DNA from: an uncultured Pelagibacteraceae bacterium
GTDB lineage: Bacteria > Pseudomonadota > Alphaproteobacteria > Pelagibacterales > Pelagibacteraceae
Length of the DNA stretch: 40,276 bases
Assembly: GCA_902557215.1 (NCBI GenBank)
Contig: CACDZM010000009.1
Location: 1 to 40,276 of the forward strand
Reading direction: 5' to 3'
Made by a program: the position numbers and the translations under genes. Shown here piece after piece: positions 33,495-40,276 of the stretch (position 1 is the first letter of the stretch; the number at the start of each line of letters is the position of its first letter). The notes below the pieces were generated by a model, which saw only the letters and a list, made by a program, of their open reading frames with translations, did no database searches and was not told the origin of the DNA.

Positions 33495-35260
33495 TAAACT
33501 AGAGCTTTTCCTTTTCCAGTAATCTTATTTTCCTCCTTATCACTAGGTCCTAAAATCATTTGATTATGTGGTTTACCTGATGGAATCATTGGGAAACAAT
33601 TTTCATTTGGGTCTACCTGGCAGTCAAAAATTACTGGACCTTTATGATCAATCATTTCTTTTATTTTTTCGTCAAGTTCCTGAGGATTAGAGGCTTTAAT
33701 ACCTTTACATCCATAGGCCTCAGCTAATTTTACAAAATCAGGTAATGCCTCAGAATAACTCTCAGAATAATTTTTTTCATGGAGTAATTCCTGCCATTGT
33801 CTAACCATTCCCATATACTGATTATTCAAGACAAATATTTTAATTGGTAAATTATATTGAACTGCAGTGGACATTTCCTGCATCGTCATTAAAACAGATG
33901 CTTCCCCAGCTATATCTATAACTAATTTATCTGGATGTGCTATTTGAACACCTACAGCCGCCGGAAGTCCGTAGCCCATAGTCCCAAGACCACCTGATGT
34001 CATCCATCTATTTGGTTTATTAAACTTATAATGTTGTGCTGCCCACATTTGATGTTGACCCACTTCTGTAGTTATAAAAGTATCCTGAGATTTTGTGAGT
34101 TCATATAATCTTTGGACAGCGTGTTGAGGTTTTATAGTTTTATCACTATTGATAAACCCTAAGGAATCTTTCTCACGCCATTTTTGTATCTGTTCCCACC
34201 ATTTTGATATTTTTTGTTTATTTGAAACTTTAATACCATTTTGTTTTTGATTAATCTTTTTTATAGTCGATTTTAAAACCTCGTTTACATCACCAACTAT
34301 AGCTAAATCTACTTTAATAATCTTATTAATTGATGATGGATCAATATCAATATGAACTTTTTTTGATTTAGGAGAAAACTCATCGATCTTACCTGTTATT
34401 CTGTCATCAAATCTAGCCCCAATATTAATTAACAAATCACAATCATGCATTGCATTGTTTGCTTCATAAGTTCCATGCATTCCAAGCATTCCAATAAATT
34501 GATTGTCATCACCTGGAAACGCCCCTAAACCTTGAAGTGTGGATGTAATAGGAAAACCTATTAGTCTTACAAACTCTCTCAATGCCTCACTCGCTTTTGG
34601 TCCAGAATTTATAACTCCACCTCCGGTATAAATCATTGGCTTTTTTGCTTTTGAAATTAAATTAATTAATTCGTTAATTTCATTCTGAGTAAATTTGTTA
34701 TGAGACTTGCCGTTAACTTTTTTAATTTTTTTTGGTTTTGAATAATTTGTCTTTGCAAATTGAATATCTTTTGGAATATCAACTAACACTGGTCCTGGTC
34801 GGCCAGTTGTTGCAACCTCAAATGCTTCATGTAAAATCTTTGGCAAGTCTTTAATATCTTTTACTAACCAATTATGTTTTGTACAGGGTCTTGTGATACC
34901 AGTTGTATCACATTCTTGAAAAGCATCTGTGCCAATTAAATGTGTTGGCACTTGACCCGAAATACAAATTAAAGGAACTGAGTCCATATAAGCATCTGTT
35001 AAAGCTGTGACAACATTAGTTGCGCCTGGTCCGGAAGTAACCAAAACTATGCCAGGTTTACCAGATGATCTTGCATAACCTTCTGCAGCGTGTCCTGCCC
35101 CTTGTTCATGTCTAACCAAAATATGTTTGATTGATGAATGGTTTTTTAACTCATCATAAATAGGTAAAACTGCTCCACCAGGATAACCAAAAATAAATTC
35201 AACCTCTTGATCTTCAAGACATTTAAATACAATTTCAGCTCCTGAATATAATTTTGACAT
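33494..35260 (-). CDS. ilvB: Acetolactate synthase large (catalytic) subunit IlvB/IlvI
   Basis: This ThDP-dependent enzyme joins two pyruvates, or pyruvate and 2-oxobutyrate, in the first common branched-chain step. The length is 588 residues. The catalytic Glu lies in LVRHEQGAGHAAEGYARSSG, the FAD-binding middle has GMLGMHGTYEAN, and the ThDP C-terminal domain has TSGGLGTMGYGLPAAVG and FVLNNQYMGMVRQWQEL. The Mg/ThDP motif usually written GDG or GDA reads GEA here (IDIAGEASVLMT, Glu at about 453), a conservative but unusual change. It starts the ilvBNC-leuA run, 53 bases downstream of miaA. Confidence 0.96.
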   Translation of the reverse strand: MSKLYSGAEIVFKCLEDQEVEFIFGYPGGAVLPIYDELKNHSSIKHILVRHEQGAGHAAEGYARSSGKPGIVLVTSGPGATNVVTALTDAYMDSVPLICISGQVPTHLIGTDAFQECDTTGITRPCTKHNWLVKDIKDLPKILHEAFEVATTGRPGPVLVDIPKDIQFAKTNYSKPKKIKKVNGKSHNKFTQNEINELINLISKAKKPMIYTGGGVINSGPKASEALREFVRLIGFPITSTLQGLGAFPGDDNQFIGMLGMHGTYEANNAMHDCDLLINIGARFDDRITGKIDEFSPKSKKVHIDIDPSSINKIIKVDLAIVGDVNEVLKSTIKKINQKQNGIKVSNKQKISKWWEQIQKWREKDSLGFINSDKTIKPQHAVQRLYELTKSQDTFITTEVGQHQMWAAQHYKFNKPNRWMTSGGLGTMGYGLPAAVGVQIAHPDKLVIDIAGEASVLMTMQEMSTAVQYNLPIKIFVLNNQYMGMVRQWQELLHEKNYSESYSEALPDFVKLAEAYGCKGIKASNPQELDEKIKEMIDHKGPVIFDCQVDPNENCFPMIPSGKPHNQMILGPSDKEENKITGKGKALV

Positions 35261-35263
35261 TAA

Positions 35264-35293
35264 ACCAATCTAGCTGAAGTTGTGCTAATTGGT
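35264..35293 (-). promoter_or_regulatory. Inverted repeat and possible promoter in front of ilvB
   Basis: ACCAAT-C-TAGC (35264-35274) pairs with GCTA-ATTGGT (35284-35293): ten base pairs with one bulge around a 9-base loop. On the minus strand TTGACC (35297-35292) and TAGATT (18 bases on) overlap the dyad and end six bases before the ilvB ATG. It could be an operator in the ilvB promoter or a hairpin after miaA; the lack of a long T-run speaks against a classical terminator. Confidence 0.4.
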
Positions 35294-35313
35294 CAAGACT
35301 AAGTAGGTAATAT

Positions 35314-36222
35314 CTAAATCTTTTTTAGAAAGTCAGTTAACTGAATTGGATTTATTTTGTTCCAATTTTGCATATTTCCGTTTGCCCATGTCCTTTGTCT
35401 TTTGGCGTATTGTCTTGTCTTTATTGATATTTTCTCAATAACCTGAGCAATTTTAATTTTTTTTTGGATATACTCATTTACTTCTTTAATACCTATAGCT
35501 TTATAGGCTGTTTTATCATTTCTGACTTTGAGGCTATTAAATTTTTTTACCTCTGAAATTGCACCTTTTTTTATCATTTCTTGAGTCCTAAGATGTATTC
35601 TTTCTACCAATTTGTCTTTAGGAAAATCTATATAAATTTTATAAAAATCCTTTTGTTGATAATTTGATTTTGTTTTTTTAAACCATTCGTAAATTGATTT
35701 TTTAGTAAAAGATTTTACCTCATAAGCTCTTATTGATCTTTGGGCATCAGAGGATTTAATTCGGTTTTTGACTAGTGGATCAAGTTTAATCAATTTTGAA
35801 AAAAATTTTTTATTCCCTATTTTTTTGTGCAAAGACCTTACATTTTCCCTAAATTTGATAGGAATATTTGGAATGCTCACTAAACCATCCGTTAGGGATT
35901 TAAAATATAAACCTGTGCCTCCTACTAAAATTGGAACTTTTTTTCTTTTTTTAATATCTTCAATTTTTTGATTAGCTAATTTTAACCAATCGCCAGTAGA
36001 AAATTTTTTTTTAACACTGTGAAATCCAAAAAGATGGTGCTTTATCTTTTTATATTTATTTTTAGAGGGTCTTGCTGACAAGACTTTAAGTTCTTTATAA
36101 ACTTGCATGCTATCAGCATTAATAATTTCACCGTTGATTTTTTTTGAAAGTTTAATAGCAAAATTAGATTTTCCAGATGCTGTTGGACCATAAATTAAAA
36201 TAATTTTGGATTTTAGATCCAT
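35314..36222 (-). CDS. miaA: tRNA dimethylallyltransferase MiaA
   Basis: MiaA adds a dimethylallyl group to adenosine 37 of tRNAs that read codons beginning with U. The length is 302 residues. Motifs: P-loop GPTASGKSNFAIKL, DSMQVYKELKVLSARPS, VGGTGLYFKSLTDG and TAYKAIGIKEVNEYI, followed by the tRNA-contacting TRQYAKRQRTWANGN. It starts ATG 36222, three bases after the degP stop. Its place after hflKC and degP differs from E. coli, where miaA lies before hfq, but links the same gene neighbourhood. Confidence 0.96.
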   Translation of the reverse strand: MDLKSKIILIYGPTASGKSNFAIKLSKKINGEIINADSMQVYKELKVLSARPSKNKYKKIKHHLFGFHSVKKKFSTGDWLKLANQKIEDIKKRKKVPILVGGTGLYFKSLTDGLVSIPNIPIKFRENVRSLHKKIGNKKFFSKLIKLDPLVKNRIKSSDAQRSIRAYEVKSFTKKSIYEWFKKTKSNYQQKDFYKIYIDFPKDKLVERIHLRTQEMIKKGAISEVKKFNSLKVRNDKTAYKAIGIKEVNEYIQKKIKIAQVIEKISIKTRQYAKRQRTWANGNMQNWNKINPIQLTDFLKKI

Positions 36223-36225
36223 GAA

Positions 36226-37632
36226 TTAATTTAATTTAACACCAATATATCTTCTTTGATTTTGACTGTTATAGATAACTAATAACAAAGTTTTTTCACT
36301 TGTTTTCAACACTTGATCTAAAGTTTGATTTAAATCATCTACTGATCTTATTTTCTTTTTTTGAGCCTCTAAAATTATACTATTTATATCAAGTGATTTT
36401 GCCAAAGGACTATCAGCTTCGATCTTAGTTATTACTAAACCAGAGGTTTGATTTGGTAAATTCCTATTTTTAATATCCTCTTTATTAAGTTCTCTTACTG
36501 CTATTTTTAATTTCTCTATTCTTGTTTCTTTTGGTTTAGCTTTTTTTTCTGCAACTTTAAAGTCCTCTGATGTCTCTAGCCTGCCAAGTGTAATAGTTTT
36601 AGTTATCTCTTTTTTATCTCGCCAAATTTTGACTTTCACTTTTTTGCCAACTTCTGTTCTTGCAACTATCATTGGAAGTTCTTTCATTACTTTAATTTTT
36701 TCACCATTGAACTCTAAAATAATATCTCCGGCTTTAACTCCTGCTTTATCTGATGGACTGTTTTCTGCAACACTTGCAACAAGTGCACCTCGTGGTTCAT
36801 CTAATTTTTCTACTTCAGCAATTTCATTTGTAACGTCTTGAATTCTTACTCCTAACCATCCTCTTTTTGTTTCACCAAATTCAATTAATTGATCAATTAC
36901 AATTTTTGCACTATTGGATGGAATAGCAAAACCAATTCCAATAGAACCGCTTCTTCCTAAAATCGCTGTATTAATTCCTATCACATCTCCATTCATGTCA
37001 AATAAAGGACCACCAGAGTTTCCTGAATTTATTGAAGCATCGGTTTGTATATAATCCTCGTATCTTGATAAACCAATAGATCTATTTCTTGCTGAAATTA
37101 TTCCTGACGTAACAGTTCCACCTAAACCAAAGGGATTACCAATAGCAATAACCCAATCACCAATTCTTGCATTATCAGAGTTACCAAACTTTACTGGGGT
37201 AAACTTTTCTTTTGTTTCTAACTGTAAAATAGCAATATCTGATAATGGATCAGAACCTATTACTTTTGCCTTAAATTCTTTATCTCCATTCACTCTAATA
37301 ATTATATCCTCTGCATCTTGAATTACGTGGTTGTTTGTAACCACTATACCTTTTTCATCTATAATAAATCCTGATCCTAAGGCCGAGGATTTTCTCTCTT
37401 GAGGTGCACCAAATTCTTTAAACATATCCTCAAATGGTGAGCCTGGGGGAAATTGGAAAGGAAACGGATTTGATTGAGTTGTAATTGTCGTTGTCGTAGA
37501 AATATTAACAACTGACGGCATTAATTTTTCTGCTAAATCAGCAAACGAACCTGGTATTTCTTTAGAGAAAGATTTTACTTGGAAACTTAAAATTAATAGA
37601 GTTGTTACAAAGAGTATCTTTAATTTATTCAT
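36226..37632 (-). CDS. degP: Periplasmic serine protease Do (DegP/HtrA family)
   Basis: This trypsin-like protease and chaperone handles misfolded envelope proteins. I start at ATG 37632 (468 residues): MNKLKILFVTTLLILSF is then a proper signal peptide, and the gene begins one base after the DUF2065 stop, whereas the longer start would overlap it. The triad is His in VTNNHVIQDAED, Asp in DPLSDIAILQLE and Ser in NSGNSGGPLFD. PDZ1 begins about KRGWLGVRIQDV, with GDIILEFNGEKI; PDZ2 occupies the last 100 residues and is more divergent. It forms one unit with hflK, hflC and the DUF2065 gene, a coherent membrane and periplasmic quality-control operon. Confidence 0.95.
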   Translation of the reverse strand: MNKLKILFVTTLLILSFQVKSFSKEIPGSFADLAEKLMPSVVNISTTTTITTQSNPFPFQFPPGSPFEDMFKEFGAPQERKSSALGSGFIIDEKGIVVTNNHVIQDAEDIIIRVNGDKEFKAKVIGSDPLSDIAILQLETKEKFTPVKFGNSDNARIGDWVIAIGNPFGLGGTVTSGIISARNRSIGLSRYEDYIQTDASINSGNSGGPLFDMNGDVIGINTAILGRSGSIGIGFAIPSNSAKIVIDQLIEFGETKRGWLGVRIQDVTNEIAEVEKLDEPRGALVASVAENSPSDKAGVKAGDIILEFNGEKIKVMKELPMIVARTEVGKKVKVKIWRDKKEITKTITLGRLETSEDFKVAEKKAKPKETRIEKLKIAVRELNKEDIKNRNLPNQTSGLVITKIEADSPLAKSLDINSIILEAQKKKIRSVDDLNQTLDQVLKTSEKTLLLVIYNSQNQRRYIGVKLN

Positions 37633-37633
37633 A

Positions 37634-37819
37634 TTAGCTTTTAATAAAGTAAATAATGATAAACCCAATTAATGCAAAAATTAGTCCAGCACTTCTAAGC
37701 TGATTATCATTAATTAATTCCAATTTTTTTAACATACTTTTCATTTTTGCTGGAAATATGGCATATAAAAGACCCTCTATAAATAAGAATAGACCAAAAG
37801 CTATGATCAATTCCCTCAT
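37634..37819 (-). CDS. DUF2065 family small membrane protein (YjeT-like)
   Basis: The 61-residue protein has two helices (about 3-20 and 41-58). The first part, AFGLFLFIEGLLYAIFP, and the end, LRSAGLIFALIGFIIIYFI, match the DUF2065/YjeT pattern. In E. coli yjeT lies after hflK-hflC, the same order as here, so it is probably a small partner of HflKC. The start is ATG 37819; a TTG one codon earlier is less likely. It sits six bases after hflC and one before degP. Confidence 0.85.
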   Translation of the reverse strand: MRELIIAFGLFLFIEGLLYAIFPAKMKSMLKKLELINDNQLRSAGLIFALIGFIIIYFIKS

Positions 37820-37825
37820 CAAAGT

Positions 37826-38698
37826 TTAATTAGATTGGGGCTGCTTTATATTTCCAAAGAATTTAAAGAACTCACTGTCAGGTGATAAAATTAAAGATGT
37901 TTCACCGCCAATTAAAGCTTTTTCATATGCTTGCATTGCTCGATAAAATGCAAAGAATTCTGGATCTTGGCCAAAGGCGCTAGCAAATATATTATTTCTC
38001 TTACCATCACCTTCACCTTTCATAATTTCAGATTTTTTTTGTGCATCAGCTAAGATGACAGTTACTTCTTTATCCGCTGTTGAAGTAATCGTTACAGCCA
38101 TCTCTGCACCTCTTGCTCTAAATTCTTTTGCTTCTCTTTCCCTCTCAGTTTGCATTCTTCTAAAGATCGCATCACTGTTTGCTTGAGGAAGATCGGCTCT
38201 TTTTATTCGAACATCATTAATTTTTATTCCAAAGTTTTCAGCCTCATTATTAACTCCTTCTTGAATTAAAGCCATTTGCTTTGTTCTATCTTCAGATAAT
38301 AAAGTTTGAAGTTCTTGCTGACCTAAGACATTTCTAATTCTTGAATTGATAATTGTCGCTAATCTTGATCTAGCAACCCGTTCATTTCCCACAGAAATAT
38401 AAAATTTTAAAGGATCAACTATTTGAAATCTTGCAAAAGCATCCACAATTAATCTTTTTTGATCTGAGGCAATTACTTCCTCTGGTGGAGTGTCTAAGTT
38501 TAAAATTCTTTTATCTAAAAATACCACGTTTTGGATAAATGGAATTTTGAAATTCAAACCTGGTTTTACAATTATTCTTTTCGGATCTCCAAACTGTAAA
38601 ACGATAGCTTGATTTACTTCTTTTACAATAAAGATTGAAAAAAATAATGTAGCTGCAATTGCAACACTTATACCAGCAATAACTTTTCCCATATTCAT
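37826..38698 (-). CDS. hflC: HflC, SPFH-family regulator of FtsH protease
   Basis: HflC forms with HflK a large membrane cage around the FtsH protease and modulates degradation of membrane proteins. The length is 290 residues. An N-terminal helix (about 5-25) is followed by the SPFH/band-7 domain: VNQAIVLQFGDPKRIIVKPG, IVDAFARFQIVDPLKFY, RIRNVLGQQELQTLLSEDR and IKINDVRIKRADLPQ. A helical ERE-rich segment (TEREREAKEFRARG) and the HflC-type EFFAFYRAMQAYEKAL follow. It lies three bases after hflK. Confidence 0.95.
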   Translation of the reverse strand: MNMGKVIAGISVAIAATLFFSIFIVKEVNQAIVLQFGDPKRIIVKPGLNFKIPFIQNVVFLDKRILNLDTPPEEVIASDQKRLIVDAFARFQIVDPLKFYISVGNERVARSRLATIINSRIRNVLGQQELQTLLSEDRTKQMALIQEGVNNEAENFGIKINDVRIKRADLPQANSDAIFRRMQTEREREAKEFRARGAEMAVTITSTADKEVTVILADAQKKSEIMKGEGDGKRNNIFASAFGQDPEFFAFYRAMQAYEKALIGGETSLILSPDSEFFKFFGNIKQPQSN

Positions 38699-38701
38699 AA
38701 T

Positions 38702-39808
38702 TTAATTAGTCACTTTCTTTTTTAATTCAGGCAGTGGCAAATACGGCACTACACCTGATCCAGCATTCTTTTCAATAATTACTTTATCTATGTCTGCTAG
38801 AACTTTTTCCATTGTCTCTAAATACATTCTTTCTTGTGTCACTGATTTTGCATTTTTATACTCATTATAAATTGCTAAAAATCTACTCGCTTCACCTTCT
38901 GCTTTTGCAACAACTTCTTTTTTATATGCTTCAGCAGCTTGCAATATTTTTGCCGCTTCACCCCTAGCTCTTGGTATTACATCATTTGCATATGCTTCAG
39001 CTTCATTTTTAGATCTTTCCATATCAGCTCTTGCAGCTTGGACATCTCTAAAGGCGTCAATTACTTGATCTGGTGGATCGGCTTTTTGTGTTTGAACTTG
39101 GGTAATTTGAATACCACTTGTGTATTCATCCAAAATTTTTTGAATTATTTCTTGTGTGTCGGTTTCTATTAAAGATCTTCCCTCTGTAAGAATAGGTTGA
39201 ATATCTGATCGAGCAATAACTTCTCTCATTGCAGTTTCAGCTGCAGCTTTTACAGTACCTTCTGGGTCTTGAATTTTAAATAAAAAATTTCCAGCATCTT
39301 TGATTACCCAAAAGACAGAAAAATCTATGTTAACAATATTTTCATCTCCAGTTAACATTAAGCTTTCTTGTGGAACATCAGCAACTCCTCCTTGAGAAGA
39401 AAATCCACTGTCTCTCTCAGATCTAAAACCTATATCTATTCTGTTAACTTTAGTAACTTTTGGAGTTAGCACAGACTCTACTGGAAAAGGTATATGGTAG
39501 TTTAATCCTGGTTGGGTAGTTTTTACAAATTTTCCAAATCTTAAAACCACTCCTTGTTCATCCGGTAGTACTCTGTAAAGACCACTTGCTAACCAAACAA
39601 AGCCTAGAATGATTAAAACTAATATTGCTTGTTTTCCGCCTGACGAACTTCCACCTGGTAAAAATTTTTTTAATTTTTCTTGAAATTCTCTTATGATTTT
39701 ATCAATATCTGGTGGAGTTGGACCTCTGCCTGAACCATTTCCACTTCCACCTCCTCCTGGAGGCTTACCCCATGGGCTTCCACCGCTTTGTCTAAAATCA
39801 TCTGGCAT
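38702..39808 (-). CDS. hflK: HflK, SPFH-family regulator of FtsH protease
   Basis: HflK is the partner of HflC. The 368-residue protein opens with a Gly/Pro-rich cytoplasmic tail (SPWGKPPGGGGSGNGSG), as in other HflK proteins, then one helix (about 60-80, AILVLIILGFVWLASGLYRV) and the SPFH domain with LPDEQGVVLRFGKFVKTTQPG, GDENIVNIDFSVFWVIKDA and GIQITQVQTQKADPP. The long coiled region contains RARGEAAKILQAAEAYKKE, and the end YLPLPELKKKV is typical. It is the first gene of the leftward quality-control operon and is divergent from mrp. Confidence 0.95.
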   Translation of the reverse strand: MPDDFRQSGGSPWGKPPGGGGSGNGSGRGPTPPDIDKIIREFQEKLKKFLPGGSSSGGKQAILVLIILGFVWLASGLYRVLPDEQGVVLRFGKFVKTTQPGLNYHIPFPVESVLTPKVTKVNRIDIGFRSERDSGFSSQGGVADVPQESLMLTGDENIVNIDFSVFWVIKDAGNFLFKIQDPEGTVKAAAETAMREVIARSDIQPILTEGRSLIETDTQEIIQKILDEYTSGIQITQVQTQKADPPDQVIDAFRDVQAARADMERSKNEAEAYANDVIPRARGEAAKILQAAEAYKKEVVAKAEGEASRFLAIYNEYKNAKSVTQERMYLETMEKVLADIDKVIIEKNAGSGVVPYLPLPELKKKVTN

Positions 39809-39860
39809 AGTGCCAATCTATATAATGTCTTTATAAGGAAAAACAAGGTAAGATCACTAA
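39809..39860. promoter_or_regulatory. Divergent promoter region between hflK and mrp
   Basis: The 52-base gap must hold both promoters. On the minus strand TTGTTT followed after 16 bases by TATATA ends near 39820, close to the hflK ATG. On the plus strand TATAAT at 39821-39826 is a perfect -10 without a good -35. AAGG at 39845-39848 could act as a distant ribosome binding site for mrp. Confidence 0.35.
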
Positions 39861-40276
39861 ATGCCAAAGGAAAAGCCAGAATTAAGTGACGCAATGAGAA
39901 AAAAACTGAGTGGAAGCTCACGTGAAAAGAAGCCAATTAGCGGAACTAAATTTACCATCGCAATTTCAAGTGCCAAAGGGGGTGTCGGAAAATCGACTTT
40001 TGCAACCAACCTTGCTTTAGCTTTAAAACAAAATGGCTGTAAAGTCGGATTATTGGACGCTGATATATATGGACCCTCTATTCCAAAAATGTTTGGGATA
40101 AATGAGAAACCAAAAAGTGATGGTCAAAAATTAGAACCCGTTATCAAATATGATATCCAATGTATGTCTATAGGATTTCTGACAGATGAAAAAACTCCAA
40201 TGATATGGAGAGGCCCAATGGTAACAAGTGCAATCAAAACATTCACTCAGCAGGTCAATTGGAAAGATTTAGATTT
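39861..40276 (+). CDS. mrp: Mrp/ApbC iron-sulfur carrier ATPase, 5' part, cut by the window edge
   Basis: Mrp/ApbC (NBP35/Ind1-like) P-loop ATPases carry and deliver [4Fe-4S] clusters to target enzymes. The ATG at 39861 gives 138 residues before the window ends. The deviant Walker A AISSAKGGVGKST (around 34-46) is followed by LLDADIYGPSIPKMFG, the diagnostic Mrp signature, and later TPMIWRGPMVTSAIKTF, also typical. The N-terminus is short and charged (MPKEKPELSDAMRKKL) and carries no complete DUF59/MIP18 domain, unlike the longer bacterial form. The CxxC motif would lie beyond the end. It is divergent from hflK. Confidence 0.93.
   Translation, partial: MPKEKPELSDAMRKKLSGSSREKKPISGTKFTIAISSAKGGVGKSTFATNLALALKQNGCKVGLLDADIYGPSIPKMFGINEKPKSDGQKLEPVIKYDIQCMSIGFLTDEKTPMIWRGPMVTSAIKTFTQQVNWKDLD

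Overview
The window is AT-rich, gene-dense DNA. Genes overlap by 1-8 bases and intergenic gaps are tens of bases. The standard genetic code fits every gene. The conserved right half (hflK-hflC-DUF2065-degP-miaA, ilvB-ilvN-ilvC-leuA, mreB-mreC-mreD-mrdA-rodA on one strand), the very low GC and the compactness suggest a streamlined marine alphaproteobacterium of the SAR11/Pelagibacterales type. That assignment is inferred from gene content and order; no marker gene was searched.

Layout. (1) 1-1925: the start of an unidentified leftward gene, then a rightward mini-operon of prepilin peptidase (pilD), an AsmA-like membrane-anchored protein and a 66-residue two-helix membrane protein. (2) 1922-11612, leftward: a type IV pilus block in the order pilT, fimT-like, pilV, pilW, pilX, a secreted 170-residue unknown, and a 1632-residue PilY1. 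PilD would process the four pseudopilins. No major pilin, PilB, PilC or secretin is visible. (3) 11679-14677, leftward: two very AT-rich GT-C-type membrane glycosyltransferases. (4) 14725-19356, rightward: two tandem paralogues, each with a signal peptide, a beta-propeller passenger and an autotransporter-like beta-barrel. (5) 19357-24391, leftward: an operon of a DadA-like FAD oxidoreductase, an EamA exporter, a D-2-hydroxyacid dehydrogenase, an HDAC-like deacetylase, MsrB and two small membrane proteins. (6) 24447-30237: the elongasome genes mreB-mreC-mreD-mrdA-rodA. (7) 30238-35260: ilvB-ilvN-ilvC-leuA, the core branched-chain amino acid genes, with leuA abutting mreB. (8) 35314-39808: hflK-hflC-DUF2065-degP-miaA (membrane protein quality control and tRNA modification). 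(9) 39861-end: the start of an Mrp/ApbC ATPase, divergent from hflK.

The left 20 kb is cell-surface and accessory (pili, glycosyltransferases, outer-membrane propeller proteins); the right 20 kb is housekeeping. The most unusual items are a PilY1 whose vWA domain seems to be split by an extra propeller, the propeller-barrel gene pair whose passengers have diverged much more than their barrels, an operator-like palindrome inside the predicted promoter of the glycosyltransferase pair, and an MreC with a coiled-coil tail ending in a Cys-flanked motif. No RNA genes, CRISPR arrays, insertion sequences or phage genes were seen.
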